64,000 nt of DNA from Rhodovulum euryhalinum (lineage in GTDB: Bacteria > Pseudomonadota > Alphaproteobacteria > Rhodobacterales > Rhodobacteraceae): contig NZ_SLWW01000014.1 in the NCBI RefSeq assembly GCF_004342445.1, positions 49,834 to 113,833 on the forward strand, read 5' to 3'. Positions 55,403-64,000 of the stretch are shown here, in pieces (positions within the stretch are counted from its first letter, which is position 1; every line of letters begins with the position of its first letter). The position numbers were made by a program, and so were the translations under genes. A model generated the notes under the pieces. That model saw nothing but the letters and a program-made list of their open reading frames with translations, did not search any database and was not told the origin of the DNA.

Positions 55403-55671
55403 TGATCCTCGAGATCTGGTGGGTCTGGCTGGCCGGCGCCGTCGTTCTTGCAATTCTCGAAATGATCGCGCCGGCCTACGTGTTTCTCGGCTTTGCGGTG
55501 GGCGCGGCGGTCGTGGGCATCGCGATGTGGCTGGGTCTGGTCCTGGCCTGGCCGTGGCTGGTGCTGGCCTTCGCGCTGGTCTCGCTGGCGTCCTGGCTGG
55601 TGCTGCGGGTTGCGCTTGGCGTGCGCCAGGGGCAGGTCAAGGTCTGGCACCGCGACATCAACGAGGACTGA
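55402..55671 (+). CDS. NfeD family membrane protein (YbbK-like)
   Basis: This is an 89-residue short-form NfeD protein: three hydrophobic segments (LAGAVVLAILEMIAPAYVFLG, GAAVVGIAMWLGLVLAWPWL, FALVSLASWLVLRVALGV) and a truncated C-terminal OB-like tail (VKVWHRDINED). It partners with the SPFH protein encoded just upstream, whose stop overlaps its ATG. It converges on pyrF. Only four bases (GGGC) separate the two stop codons, forming a CTGAGGGCTCAG palindrome. Confidence 0.88.
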   Translation: MILEIWWVWLAGAVVLAILEMIAPAYVFLGFAVGAAVVGIAMWLGLVLAWPWLVLAFALVSLASWLVLRVALGVRQGQVKVWHRDINED

Positions 55672-55675
55672 GGGC

Positions 55676-56365
55676 TCAGGGCAATTCGGCCAGCACGGCG
55701 CGCACGGCGGTACGCGGATCGGCGGCCTGCCAGACGGGGCGGCCGACCACGATGTGATCGGCACCCTCGGCGATGGCCTGGGCCGGGGTTGCAACCCGCT
55801 TCTGGTCGCCGATCTCGGCGCCCGCGGGACGCACGCCGGGGGTGACGATCAGCTTGCCCTTGGATTGCGGCAGCGCGCGCAACATCTTCGCTTCTTGCGG
55901 GCTGGCGATCAGCCCGTCCGCCCCGGCCTCGAGCGCCCGGATCGCGCGTTCGGCCACGATCTCGCGGATGTCGCCCGGCCGGATCAGGCTGGCATCCAGA
56001 TCGGCGCGGTCGAGCGAGGTCAGGATCGTGACCGCCAGGATCTTCATCTCCGAACCGCTCGCGCCCTCACGCGCCGCGCGCACCACATGGGGGTCGCCAT
56101 GAACGGTCAGGAAGTCGAGATCGAACCGGGCAAGGCCCCGAACCGCCGCCTCGACCGTCGCGCCGATGTCGAACAGCTTCATGTCCAGGAAAATACGCTT
56201 GCCGTGCTCGTCCTTGAGTTCCTGGGCAAGCGCCAGCCCCCCGCCGGTCAGCATCCCCAGCCCGATCTTGTAGAACGAGACCGCGTCGCCGATGCGCGTG
56301 GCGAGGGCCAGCCCCGAATGGGCGTCGGGTACATCGAGGGCGACGATCAGTCGGTCATCGGGCAT
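55676..56365 (-). CDS. pyrF: Orotidine 5'-phosphate decarboxylase
   Basis: This enzyme catalyses the last step of de novo UMP synthesis, 229 residues, cytosolic TIM barrel. The N-terminus is MPDDRLIVALDVPDAHSGLA. The catalytic D-x-K-x-x-D box is in FLDMKLFDIGATV. FLTVHGDPHVVRAA, IVTPGVRPAGAEIGDQKRVA and HIVVGRPVWQAADP complete the phosphate site. GGAGGATC precedes the ATG. It is divergent from clpB. Confidence 0.96.
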   Translation of the reverse strand: MPDDRLIVALDVPDAHSGLALATRIGDAVSFYKIGLGMLTGGGLALAQELKDEHGKRIFLDMKLFDIGATVEAAVRGLARFDLDFLTVHGDPHVVRAAREGASGSEMKILAVTILTSLDRADLDASLIRPGDIREIVAERAIRALEAGADGLIASPQEAKMLRALPQSKGKLIVTPGVRPAGAEIGDQKRVATPAQAIAEGADHIVVGRPVWQAADPRTAVRAVLAELP

Positions 56366-56444
56366 CTTTGATCCTCCGGGAAGCGTGACGCCTACCTAGG
56401 CCGGGGGGCTGCGCACGTCCAGCGCGACAATGCGTTGTGGCACT

Positions 56445-56475
56445 CTTGCAACGGGTTGGGGGTTCTCCCACATTG
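56445..56475 (+). promoter_or_regulatory. Heat-shock (RpoH/sigma-32-type) promoter of clpB
   Basis: CTTGCAA and CCACATTG are separated by 16 bases and lie about 80 bases before the clpB ATG. They match the sigma-32 pattern CTTGAAA ... CCCCATNT reasonably well, and clpB is a classic RpoH target. Confidence 0.6.
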
Positions 56476-56554
56476 TCCATCGAGGCCCGCGACCGAGGGT
56501 GCGCTGCAAGTCAGGCACCGCGACGGACGGGCGCTTTGCAAAAGGAGACTACCG

Positions 56555-59170
56555 ATGAACCTGGAAAAGTTCACGGAACGGTCGCGCGGGTTTCTTCAGG
56601 CCGCCCAGACCATCGCGATGCGGGAAAGCCACCAGCGGCTTGCGCCCGAACACCTGCTGAAAGCGCTGATGGATGATCCCGAGGGGATGGCGTCCAACCT
56701 GATCCGCCGCGCTGGCGGCGCGCCCGAGCGCGTTGTCGAGGCCGTCGATGGCGCGCTGGCGAAGGTGCCCAAGGTCACCGGCGATGCGGGCCAGACATAT
56801 CTGGACCAGACCACCGGCCGGGTTCTGGACGAGGCCGAGAAACTGGCCAAAAAGGCAGGCGATTCCTTCGTGCCCATCGAACGCATCCTGATGGCTCTGG
56901 CGATGGTGCCGTCCAAGGCCAAGGACGCGCTGGATGCGGGCGCGGTGACGGCGCAGAACCTGAACGCCGCGATCAACGACATCCGCAAGGGCCGCACCGC
57001 CGACTCGGCCAGCGCCGAGGAAGGCTATGACGCGCTGAAGAAATACGCCCGCGACCTGACCGAGATGGCGGAACAGGGCAAGATCGACCCGATCATCGGC
57101 CGCGACGAGGAGATTCGCCGCGCGATGCAGGTGCTGTCGCGCCGGACCAAGAACAACCCCGTGCTGATCGGCGAGCCCGGCGTCGGCAAGACCGCCATCG
57201 CCGAGGGGCTGGCGCTGCGCATCGTGAACGGCGACGTGCCCGAATCCCTGAAGAACAAGCGGCTGATGGCGCTGGACATGGGCGCGCTGATCGCGGGCGC
57301 GAAATACCGCGGCGAGTTCGAGGAGCGGCTGAAGTCGATCCTGAACGAGATCACTGCCGCCACCGGTGAGATCATCCTGTTCATCGACGAGATGCACACG
57401 CTGGTCGGTGTCGGCAAGTCCGAAGGCGCGATGGATGCCGCCAACCTGATCAAGCCCGCGCTGGCCCGCGGCGAGTTGCACTGCATCGGCGCGACCACGC
57501 TGGACGAGTACCGCAAGCATGTGGAAAAGGACGCGGCCCTTGCCCGCCGGTTCCAGCCGGTGTTCGTCGAGGAGCCCACGGTCGAGGACACCGTGTCGAT
57601 CCTGCGCGGCATCAAGGAGAAGTACGAGCTTCACCATGGCGTGCGGATCTCCGACTCGGCGCTGGTCGCGGCGGCGACGCTGAGCCACCGCTACATCACC
57701 GACCGGTTCCTGCCCGACAAGGCGATCGACCTGATGGACGAGGCCGCCAGCCGGTTGCGGATGGAGGTGGATTCGAAGCCCGAGGAACTGGACGCGCTCG
57801 ACCGCGACATCCTGCAGAAGCAGATCGAGGCCGAGGCGCTGAAGAAGGAGGACGAAGCGGCCTCGAAGGAACGTCTGGCGAAGCTGGAAAAGGAATTGTC
57901 CGACCTCACCCAGAAATCGGCCGAGATGACCGCCAAGTGGCAGGCCGAGCGCGACAAGCTGGAAAGCGCGCGCGATCTGAAGGAGCAACTCGATCGGGCG
58001 CGGGCGGAACTGGACCACGCCAAGCGCGAGGGCAACCTGGCGCGGGCCGGGGAACTGTCCTACGGCGTGATCCCGCAGCTTGAAAAACAGCTGGCCGAGG
58101 CCGAAAGCCAGGAAGAGGACGTGCTGGTCGAAGAGGCCGTGCGGCCCGAGCAGATCGCGCAGGTCGTGGAACGCTGGACCGGCATCCCGACCTCGAAGAT
58201 GCTGGAGGGCGAGCGCGAGAAACTGCTTCGCATGGAAGACGAACTGGGCCGGCGCGTGATCGGCCAGCGGCAGGCGGTGACGGCGGTGGCGAACGCGGTG
58301 CGGCGCGCGCGCGCGGGGCTGAATGACGAGAACCGCCCGCTGGGCAGCTTCCTGTTCCTCGGCCCCACCGGCGTCGGCAAGACCGAGCTGACCAAGGCCG
58401 TGGCCGAATACCTGTTCGACGATGACCAGGCGATGGTGCGCATCGACATGAGCGAATTCATGGAGAAGCACTCGGTCGCCCGTCTGATCGGTGCGCCCCC
58501 GGGCTATGTCGGCTATGACGAGGGCGGCGTGCTGACCGAGGCCGTCCGTCGGCGCCCCTACCAGGTGGTGCTGTTCGACGAGGTCGAGAAGGCGCATCCG
58601 GAGGTGTTCAATGTGCTGTTGCAGGTGCTGGACGACGGGGTGCTGACCGACGGGCAGGGCCGCACGGTCGACTTCAAGCAGACGCTGATCGTGCTGACCT
58701 CGAACCTCGGCAGCCAGGCGCTGAGCCAGTTGCCCGAGGATGCCGATGCCAGTGCCGCCAAGCGCGACGTGATGGAAGCGGTGCGGATGCACTTCCGACC
58801 CGAGTTCCTGAACCGTCTGGACGAGATGGTGGTGTTCGACCGGCTGACGCGGGACGACATGACCGGGATCGTCGAGATCCAGTTGCGGCGGTTGCAGAAA
58901 CGGCTGGCGGCGCGGAACATCACCCTGAATCTGGACGCGGATGCCGAGAAGTGGCTGGCAGACGCGGGGTACGATCCGGTCTACGGCGCGCGTCCGCTCA
59001 AGCGGGTGATCCAGCGCAGCCTGCAGGACAAGCTGGCCGAGATGATCCTGGCGGGCGAGGTCCGCGACGGGGACACAGTGACGGTGACCGCCGGGGCCGA
59101 CGGGCTGATCATCGGTGACCGGGTAGTTGGGTCGAACCGGCCCAAACCCGAGGATGCGGTGCTGCACTGA
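56555..59170 (+). CDS. clpB: ATP-dependent disaggregase ClpB
   Basis: This hexameric AAA+ chaperone extracts polypeptides from aggregates together with DnaK, 871 residues. The N-terminal Clp repeat domain ([20 protein letters not shown]) is followed by AAA-1 with Walker [14 protein letters not shown] and Walker [14 protein letters not shown]. The coiled-coil middle domain that distinguishes ClpB covers about residues 410-525 (rich in Lys and Glu). AAA-2 has [13 protein letters not shown] and [14 protein letters not shown]. The C-terminal domain ends in a short variable tail. AAAAGGAG precedes the ATG at 56555. The longer upstream frame would cross the promoter. Confidence 0.97.
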   Translation: MNLEKFTERSRGFLQAAQTIAMRESHQRLAPEHLLKALMDDPEGMASNLIRRAGGAPERVVEAVDGALAKVPKVTGDAGQTYLDQTTGRVLDEAEKLAKKAGDSFVPIERILMALAMVPSKAKDALDAGAVTAQNLNAAINDIRKGRTADSASAEEGYDALKKYARDLTEMAEQGKIDPIIGRDEEIRRAMQVLSRRTKNNPVLIGEPGVGKTAIAEGLALRIVNGDVPESLKNKRLMALDMGALIAGAKYRGEFEERLKSILNEITAATGEIILFIDEMHTLVGVGKSEGAMDAANLIKPALARGELHCIGATTLDEYRKHVEKDAALARRFQPVFVEEPTVEDTVSILRGIKEKYELHHGVRISDSALVAAATLSHRYITDRFLPDKAIDLMDEAASRLRMEVDSKPEELDALDRDILQKQIEAEALKKEDEAASKERLAKLEKELSDLTQKSAEMTAKWQAERDKLESARDLKEQLDRARAELDHAKREGNLARAGELSYGVIPQLEKQLAEAESQEEDVLVEEAVRPEQIAQVVERWTGIPTSKMLEGEREKLLRMEDELGRRVIGQRQAVTAVANAVRRARAGLNDENRPLGSFLFLGPTGVGKTELTKAVAEYLFDDDQAMVRIDMSEFMEKHSVARLIGAPPGYVGYDEGGVLTEAVRRRPYQVVLFDEVEKAHPEVFNVLLQVLDDGVLTDGQGRTVDFKQTLIVLTSNLGSQALSQLPEDADASAAKRDVMEAVRMHFRPEFLNRLDEMVVFDRLTRDDMTGIVEIQLRRLQKRLAARNITLNLDADAEKWLADAGYDPVYGARPLKRVIQRSLQDKLAEMILAGEVRDGDTVTVTAGADGLIIGDRVVGSNRPKPEDAVLH

Positions 59171-59191
59171 GCCATCGTCTCACCGCAGCGG

Positions 59192-59226
59192 AACGCCCCA
59201 TCGCAAGGTGGGGCGTTCTCGTTTTC
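59192..59226 (+). terminator. Intrinsic terminator of clpB
   Basis: AACGCCCCA and TGGGGCGTT form a 9-bp stem with an 8-base loop, followed by CTCGTTTTC. It starts 21 bases after the clpB stop. Confidence 0.85.
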
Positions 59227-59275
59227 TAGCGGCCGCGGGCGGCAGTCGGACCCGCCCGCGGCGTGCTCTGCCCTG

Positions 59276-59767
59276 TTACATCGCGGACGGGGGCAGTATC
59301 ACCTGGTCGATGACGTGGATCACGCCGTTCGAGGCCTCGATGTCGGCGGCGGTGACGTTCGCGCCCTGGACGGTGACGCCGCCCTCGGTACCGATCGTGA
59401 CCTCGGAGCCCTCGACGGTTGCGGCGGTCATGCCATCGGACAGATCGCCCGACATCACCTTGCCCGGCACCACGTGGTAGGTGAGGATCGCGGTCAGCTT
59501 GTCCTTGTTCTCGGGTTTCAGCAACTCGTCGACGGTTCCCGCGGGCAGGGCGGCGAAGGCCTCGTCGGTCGGCGCGAAGACGGTGAACGGGCCTTCGCCC
59601 TTCAGCGTCTCGACCAGGCCCGCGGCCTGGACGGCGGCGACCAGCGTGCCGAAGCTGCCGGCCTCGACGGCGGTGTCGACGATGTCCTTGCCCATTTGGT
59701 TGTCCGCGAGGGCGGGCGTGGACAGCATCGTTGCAGCGGTCAGCGCGATGAAAGTTCTGCGAAGCAT
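59276..59767 (-). CDS. Secreted fasciclin (FAS1) domain protein
   Basis: This is a 163-residue exported single-FAS1-domain protein. The signal peptide ([21 protein letters not shown]) is followed by the two conserved FAS1 boxes: H1-like [20 protein letters not shown], with YHVVPGKVM, and H2-like [15 protein letters not shown] at the C-terminus. FAS1 domains act in adhesion or as extracellular and periplasmic ligand-binding modules. In R. sphaeroides a fasciclin protein (RSP_1409, from memory) is a direct sigma-E target in the singlet-oxygen response. A related promoter pattern is found upstream here. AAGGAAGGGAA is the ribosome site. Confidence 0.93.
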   Translation of the reverse strand: MLRRTFIALTAATMLSTPALADNQMGKDIVDTAVEAGSFGTLVAAVQAAGLVETLKGEGPFTVFAPTDEAFAALPAGTVDELLKPENKDKLTAILTYHVVPGKVMSGDLSDGMTAATVEGSEVTIGTEGGVTVQGANVTAADIEASNGVIHVIDQVILPPSAM

Positions 59768-59820
59768 CGAATGGTTCCCTTCCTTGTCATTCAGACGAAC
59801 CCGTTGGTCGGGTCGTGCCG

Positions 59821-59849
59821 GACTACGGAAGGAAGATGCGGTTGGATGA
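59821..59849 (-). promoter_or_regulatory. Candidate sigma-E promoter of the fasciclin gene
   Basis: On the minus strand TCATCC is followed after exactly 18 bases by TAGTC. This is the same architecture as TGATCC-N18-TATTC before rpoE, with one mismatch in the -35 core. It lies 54 bases upstream of the fasciclin ATG. Confidence 0.5.
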
Positions 59850-59969
59850 CCGGGGATTTCCGCCGATGCGGTTTGACGATGCCGCGCGCCGCCCTAAGCC
59901 AGCGGCGCGCGCGAAGTCACATCAAGATGCGTTGATTTCGTTTGAAAATCCGTGAGTTCGGATCGGTGG

Positions 59970-60413
59970 TCAGTCCAACCCCACGGCCTCGCGCGCGATC
60001 GCGTCAAGCAGCGCCTCGACCTCCTTCATCGGGCCTTCGGGGAACTGGCGGAAACCGATGGTGGTCTGGTCGGGGCTGTCGGGCATCTGCAGCACGAAGA
60101 TGTCGTAGGGGCAGAACTGCACGTTCATCGGGTCGGCCTCCATCACCTTGCGCGACAGCGAGGCCGAGCAGAAGCTGAAGATGTCCGCCTTCAGAAAGAT
60201 CGTGACGTCCGAGCCGACATCGCCCTTGGTGCGCTCCAGCATGTCGCCGGTATGGCTGACGCTGTCGATCACCAGTCCCTGGCCGGTGACGGCGTTTTCG
60301 AGGCCGAAGACAACGTCGTCGAAACTCTGGTCCACGGTATAGGTGACGACGCCCTCGGCCCCGGCCGAGGTAGCGGCCAGCGCAAGTGCGACGGCAGCAA
60401 AAATTGCTTTCAT
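59970..60413 (-). CDS. Periplasmic DUF302 protein
   Basis: This is a 147-residue exported protein with signal peptide MKAIFAAVALALAATSAGA and a DUF302 domain (FDDVVFGLENAVTGQGLVID, CPYDIFVLQMPDSPDQTTIG, EVEALLDAIAREAVGLD). Two cysteines (in SFCSAS and VQFCPY) are conserved in many members. Function is unknown, and some homologues are linked to sulfur metabolism. GGGAGGAG precedes the ATG. It is 202 bases upstream of the fasciclin gene on the same strand, and divergent from the glutamate-synthase-like gene. Confidence 0.87.
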   Translation of the reverse strand: MKAIFAAVALALAATSAGAEGVVTYTVDQSFDDVVFGLENAVTGQGLVIDSVSHTGDMLERTKGDVGSDVTIFLKADIFSFCSASLSRKVMEADPMNVQFCPYDIFVLQMPDSPDQTTIGFRQFPEGPMKEVEALLDAIAREAVGLD

Positions 60414-60532
60414 GGTCTCCTCCCTTTGATGTCGGCGTGGGGTTGTCAGATGCCCCTCTCGCGGCCACTCTAGCGAGTGGGAACCCGACCTCCTTGATTG
60501 AGGTCAACCCGGGCAGGCAGGGAGATCGCGCC

Positions 60533-62086
60533 ATGGGCTGGGCCTACTACGCTTTGCAGGTCATGGCGGGGGCTTTTGCGCTGTTCATGGGGCTGCTGTT
60601 CCTGATCGTCCTGGTGCTGTTCGTCATCGACCGCATCCAGACCGGCGACGCGATCCGGCGTAACTATCCCGTGATCGGTCGGTTCCGGGGTCTCTTCACC
60701 ACGCTGGGCGAGTTCTTCCGGCAATATTTCTTCGCCATGGACCGCGAGGAGATGCCGTTCAACCGGGCGCAGCGCAACTGGGTCTACAACGCCTCCGAGG
60801 CCAAGGGGAACACGGTTGCCTTCGGGTCGACCCGTAACCTGAACATCCCGGGCACGCCGATTTTCATGAATGCGGTCTTCCCGCCGCTCGACGATCAATA
60901 CGCATCGACGGAACCCCTGGTGATCGGGCCCCATTGCCGCGAGCCCTATGCCGCGCCCTCGATCTTCAACATCTCGGGCATGTCCTATGGAGCGATCTCG
61001 AAACCCGCGGTGCGGGCGCTGTCGCGGGGGGCGCGCAAGGCCGGCATCTGGCTGAATACCGGCGAGGGCGGTCTCGCGCCCTACCACCTGGAGGGGGGCT
61101 GCGACCTGGTCTATCAGATCGGCACGGCCAAGTTCGGCGTGCGCGATCAAGCGGGCAATCTGGACGACGGCAAGCTGCGCGAAGTGGCCGCGCTGCCGCA
61201 GGTGAAGATGTTCGAGATCAAGCTGTCCCAGGGGGCAAAGCCCGGCAAGGGCGGCATCCTGCCCGCGGCCAAGATCGACGAAGAGGTCGCACGCATCCGC
61301 GGCGTGCCGATGGGGCTGGACGCGATCTCGCCCAACCGCCACCGGGAGGTTGATGATTTTGCAGACCTGCTGGACCTGATTGCCCATATTCGCGAGGTGA
61401 CCGGCAAGCCGGTCGGCATCAAGAGCTGCATCGGTTCGGCCGACCCCTGGTTCGACCTGTTCCGCGAGATCCGGCGGCGGGGCGAGGAAAGCGCGCCCGA
61501 CTTCATCGCCGTCGACGGGGGCGAGGGGGGAACCGGCGCGGCGCCCATGCCGTTGATCGACCTTGTTGGCCTGCCCTTGCGCGAGGCGCTGATCCGCATG
61601 GTGGACCTGCGCAACCTCGCGGGCTTGCACGACCGCATCCGCATCATCGCCAGCGGCAAGCTGGTGGCCCCCGGCGACGTGGCCTGGGCGATCTGCCTTG
61701 GCGCCGATTTCGTCACGTCGGCGCGCGGCTTCATGTTCAGCCTGGGCTGCATCCAGGCTTTGAAATGCAACCGCAACACCTGCCCGACGGGGATCACCAC
61801 GCATATCCCGTCACTTCAGAAGGGTCTGGTGGTCGGGGACAAGGAAACCCGGGTGGCGGCCTATGCCAGGGCGGTGATCCAGGAGGTCGAGACCATCGCC
61901 CATTCGGTCGGCGTGGCCGAACCGCGCGAAATGCGGCGCCGGCATGTGCGGATCGTGCAGGACGACGGGACGTCGGTGCAGATGAACGAGATTTATCCAT
62001 CGGTGTATCCGGGGCCGGAGGGGCTTGCCAGGGCCCGTGCCCACAAGCAGTTCGAAGCGGCACTCAAGCGGTTCGACGAGGTTTGA
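60533..62086 (+). CDS. Membrane-anchored FMN-binding glutamate-synthase-like protein
   Basis: This 517-residue protein has one N-terminal membrane helix (residues 5-32, YYALQVMAGAFALFMGLLFL) and an FMN-binding glutamate synthase (Glu_synthase) TIM barrel: NISGMSYGAISKPAVRALSR, NTGEGGLAPYH, DFIAVDGGEGGTGAAP and IIASGKLVAPGDVAWAICLG. The C-x5-C-x4-C pattern in LGCIQALKCNRNTCPTG matches the 3Fe-4S ligands of GltB. It lacks the glutaminase domain and the central domain, so it cannot make glutamate from glutamine alone. Its real substrate and electron donor are unknown. AGGGAG precedes the ATG at 60533. Confidence 0.9.
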   Translation: MGWAYYALQVMAGAFALFMGLLFLIVLVLFVIDRIQTGDAIRRNYPVIGRFRGLFTTLGEFFRQYFFAMDREEMPFNRAQRNWVYNASEAKGNTVAFGSTRNLNIPGTPIFMNAVFPPLDDQYASTEPLVIGPHCREPYAAPSIFNISGMSYGAISKPAVRALSRGARKAGIWLNTGEGGLAPYHLEGGCDLVYQIGTAKFGVRDQAGNLDDGKLREVAALPQVKMFEIKLSQGAKPGKGGILPAAKIDEEVARIRGVPMGLDAISPNRHREVDDFADLLDLIAHIREVTGKPVGIKSCIGSADPWFDLFREIRRRGEESAPDFIAVDGGEGGTGAAPMPLIDLVGLPLREALIRMVDLRNLAGLHDRIRIIASGKLVAPGDVAWAICLGADFVTSARGFMFSLGCIQALKCNRNTCPTGITTHIPSLQKGLVVGDKETRVAAYARAVIQEVETIAHSVGVAEPREMRRRHVRIVQDDGTSVQMNEIYPSVYPGPEGLARARAHKQFEAALKRFDEV

Positions 62087-62211
62087 TCCCGCAGGTTACA
62101 ACCGCAATCGGTTCAGGGGGCTGACGGTGCTGTGAGGCGAGTTGTCTTTGCCGGACGCGGCGGGTGTCCTAGCTCTGCGCTGAGGACGGAGTCGAAAAAG
62201 GGACAGGACCC

Positions 62212-63117
62212 ATGGCAGGCCGCTGGCGCAATACCCTGAAATGGTCGGACGTCACATCCGAAGGGGCGTATCTCGACCGGCGGCAGGCGATGGCCGCAGT
62301 TGGCGCGCTGGCCCTGTCCGGGATTGCCGGGCGGGCCCGGGCCAACGAAGACGGGCTTGCGCCCAACACGTGGGACGAGATCACCCGCTACAACAATTTC
62401 TACGAGTTCGGGACCGGCAAGGAGGATCCTTGGCACAACGCCGGGAGGATGACCACCGACCCCTGGGCGGTCGAGATCGGCGGGCTGGTGGACAGGCCCG
62501 GGACCTATGACCTGGCCGACATCCTGTCTGGCGTGAGTCTTGAGGAACGCCTCTACCGGCTGCGCTGCGTCGAGGCGTGGTCGATGGTCGTGCCCTGGGT
62601 CGGTTTCGAACTGGCCGATCTGCTGAACCGGGTTGGCGTCCAGCCATCCGCGAAATACGTTGCCTTTCAGACGCTGCATCGCCCCGAGGAGATGCCGGGC
62701 CAGCGCAGTCCCATCCTTGACTGGCCCTATGTCGAGGGGCTGAGGCTCGACGAGGCGATGCATCCGCTGACGATCCTTGCGACAGGTCTTTACGGCAAGG
62801 ACCTGCCCAACCAGAACGGCGCGCCGATCCGGCTGGTGGTTCCCTGGAAATACGGCTTCAAGTCGATCAAGTCGGTGGTCAGGATCACGCTGACCGCTGA
62901 CCAGCCGCTGACCAGTTGGAACGCCTACGCCCCGAACGAGTACGGCTTTTACTCCAACGTGAACCCGGATGTGGATCATCCCCGCTGGAGCCAGGCGACC
63001 GAGCGGCGGATCGGTGGCGGGCTGTTCTCGCCGCGCGTTCCCACGCAGATGTTCAACGGCTATGCCGAAGAGGTCGCGGGCCTTTACGCGGGCATGGATC
63101 TGAAAAAGCTCTTCTGA
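62212..63117 (+). CDS. msrP: Protein-methionine-sulfoxide reductase catalytic subunit
   Basis: This periplasmic molybdopterin enzyme of the sulfite-oxidase fold reduces methionine sulfoxide in oxidised envelope proteins, 301 residues. A Tat signal with Arg23-Arg24 ([21 protein letters not shown]) is cleaved near [36 protein letters not shown] (Mo ligand Cys119) and [16 protein letters not shown] are family hallmarks. It is exported folded with its cofactor. The stop overlaps the msrQ start (TGATG), so the catalytic and membrane subunits are coupled. Confidence 0.96.
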   Translation: MAGRWRNTLKWSDVTSEGAYLDRRQAMAAVGALALSGIAGRARANEDGLAPNTWDEITRYNNFYEFGTGKEDPWHNAGRMTTDPWAVEIGGLVDRPGTYDLADILSGVSLEERLYRLRCVEAWSMVVPWVGFELADLLNRVGVQPSAKYVAFQTLHRPEEMPGQRSPILDWPYVEGLRLDEAMHPLTILATGLYGKDLPNQNGAPIRLVVPWKYGFKSIKSVVRITLTADQPLTSWNAYAPNEYGFYSNVNPDVDHPRWSQATERRIGGGLFSPRVPTQMFNGYAEEVAGLYAGMDLKKLF

Positions 63118-63725
63118 TGGGGGTGGCCGGGCCAATCAACGCCGCGCTGCGCCGCGTGCCGGTCTGGCCGGTCTATGTCATCGGTATGGCCCCGGCGCCC
63201 TGGTTCTTCTGGCTTGCGGCCACTGGCGGGTTGGGGGTCGAGCCGATCGCGGCGCTTGAACAGCGGCTGGGGCTGACAGGGCTTCAGTTCCTGACGGCCG
63301 GGCTTGCGGTCACGCCGCTCCGGCGGCTGACGGGGATTTCCCTGATCCGATACCGCCGTGCGCTTGGCCTGGTCGGGTTCTTCCATATCGCCCTGCATCT
63401 TTGCGTGTGGCTGGCGCTGGACCTGCAGTCCTGGCCGCTCGTCTGGGCCGACATCCTCAAGCGGCCCTACATCACCATCGGCATGGTGGCGTTCCTTTTG
63501 CTGGTTCCGCTGGCGTTGACCTCGACCGACCGCGCGTTGCGCCGACTGGGGCCGGTCCGGTGGCGGCGGCTGCACCGGCTGGTCTATCTGGCGGTCCCGC
63601 TGGGGGCGATCCATTTCGCGATGCTGGTGAAGGGCTGGCAACCGGAGCCGCTCGTCTATCTCGGGGCGATTCTGGCGCTGCTCGCCCTTCGGATTCGGCT
63701 GCAGCGGGCCAGAGTCGCCGTGTGA
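63117..63725 (+). CDS. msrQ: Protein-methionine-sulfoxide reductase heme-binding subunit
   Basis: This is an inner-membrane b-type cytochrome that passes electrons from the quinone pool to MsrP, 202 residues with five to six helices. The heme-ligand histidines lie in LGLVGFFHIALHLCVWLAL and in RLHRLVYLAVPLGAIHFAML. TPLRRLTGISLIRYRRALGL is the conserved loop of the YedZ family. The ATG lies within the msrP stop. The longer frame to 62916 is inside msrP. The C-terminal tail is basic (RIRLQRARVAV). Confidence 0.93.
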   Translation: MGVAGPINAALRRVPVWPVYVIGMAPAPWFFWLAATGGLGVEPIAALEQRLGLTGLQFLTAGLAVTPLRRLTGISLIRYRRALGLVGFFHIALHLCVWLALDLQSWPLVWADILKRPYITIGMVAFLLLVPLALTSTDRALRRLGPVRWRRLHRLVYLAVPLGAIHFAMLVKGWQPEPLVYLGAILALLALRIRLQRARVAV

Positions 63726-63916
63726 CGCCGGTCCGGTCCCGGGGTTTCGAGGGCGACTCTGTGGATAACCTGCCGCCCCTGGGTTCCGGTGCCGGGCTCC
63801 GGCCATCAAGAACGCCCCCAAGGCCGGAGCCTTGTGGGCTCGGCTTCGATAAACACCAGATATTGAAGTAGAATTCAGGATCACGAAAAAAATGTGACGG
63901 CTCTAGAAAAAAGCGC
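63726..63916. other. Intergenic region after msrQ, weak hairpins and AT-rich tract
   Basis: No gene is visible. GGCTCCGGCC (63795-63804) is repeated inverted at 63822-63831, and CAAGGC-CGGA-GCCTTG (63819-63834) can form a short hairpin. Neither has a T-run, so termination is uncertain. From about 63840 the DNA becomes AT-rich (GATAAACACC, GAAAAAAATG, CTAGAAAAAA), like an UP element for the promoter that follows. Confidence 0.4.
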
Positions 63917-63945
63917 TTGCGGAGCCCGGTCCCGATCCGTAAATA
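63917..63945 (+). promoter_or_regulatory. Strong sigma-70 promoter, probably of an rRNA operon beyond the window
   Basis: TTGCGG and TAAATA are separated by 17 bases and preceded by A-tracts. The downstream sequence (GCGCTTCACCGGCGGCGCTG) resembles rRNA leader regions of Rhodobacterales. No rRNA sequence is reached before base 64000, so the rrn assignment is inference. Confidence 0.55.
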
Positions 63946-64000
63946 GCGCTTCACCGGCGGCGCTGAGGCGCTGGCGGGTCGCTGGACGGGCTGGATGGTC

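Noticed and set aside
56549..59167. 872-codon open frame antisense to clpB
   Set aside because: It is His/Gln/Arg/Leu-rich translation of the reverse strand of a highly conserved gene, with no motifs.
63760..63768. Perfect DnaA-box-like TTATCCACA on the minus strand
   Set aside because: It is a single 9-base match. About half a match per 64 kb is expected by chance, there is no cluster, and no dnaA, dnaN or parAB genes are near, so no origin is claimed.

Overview
The window is a gene-dense stretch of chromosome with high GC content (roughly two thirds G+C by eye). It comes from an alphaproteobacterium of the order Rhodobacterales (Rhodobacteraceae/Paracoccaceae). Evidence for this is the rpoE-chrR pair next to a flavoprotein/DUF1365/MFS/DUF3833/SDR operon (the order known from Rhodobacter sphaeroides), the leuS-lptE-holA order, the rsmB-heparinase-purH-lspA order, a Rhodobacter-type porin, and a DinB with an N-terminal zinc ribbon. 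I see no prophage, insertion sequence, integron, CRISPR array or clearly broken gene. This is essentially core chromosome, and nearly every gene can be named at family level.

Layout, left to right. 1-2608 (minus): a TPR-sulfotransferase followed by yggS, which is cut by the window edge. 2732-3739 (minus): a porin with a clear terminator. 3983-8857 (plus): DUF3576 lipoprotein, leuS, lptE, holA. 9136-11619: a GST, a TIGR03862-type flavoprotein, a small HNH protein and DUF3775. 11687-17755: a singlet-oxygen/sigma-E island, with a five-gene minus-strand operon divergent from rpoE-chrR. 17758-29366: nine minus-strand genes in tight order (rsmB, heparinase-like, purH, lspA, DUF3035, active M16 peptidase, inactive M16 homologue, mutL, rmuC). 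29440-33183: sdhAF4-like, a small periplasmic protein, dapB, then rbfA, a phosphodiester glycosidase and truB. 33199-40578: UbiH-type hydroxylase, amidase, aminotransferase, ftsK, lolA. 40881-49750: an ABC uptake system of the branched-chain amino acid type, flanked by two acyl-adenylate ligase homologues. 49858-52035 (minus): phaC, rpmJ and tRNA-Val. 52189-56365: N-formylglutamate amidohydrolase, dinB, an SPFH/NfeD pair and pyrF. 56555-63725: clpB with a heat-shock-like promoter, a fasciclin protein, DUF302, an FMN-dependent glutamate-synthase-like protein and msrPQ. The last 100 bases carry a strong promoter that resembles a Rhodobacterales rRNA promoter, so an rrn operon may start just beyond the window.

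How the genes fit together. The clearest regulatory story is oxidative and photo-oxidative stress. A TGATCC-N18-TATTC element precedes rpoE, and a related TCATCC-N18-TAGTC element precedes the fasciclin gene 43 kb away. A fasciclin gene belongs to the sigma-E regulon in R. sphaeroides, so the two loci may be co-regulated. MsrPQ (periplasmic methionine sulfoxide repair) fits the same theme. The Liv-type cluster looks like a dedicated import-and-CoA-activation module for an unidentified carboxylic acid. It contains an 81-residue membrane protein of unknown function and a PaaK-like protein whose ATP phosphate-binding loop is not recognisable. LeuS carries an unusual low-GC insertion just before its KMSKS loop. 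These last items, rather than any wholly new multi-gene system, are the least described parts of the window.
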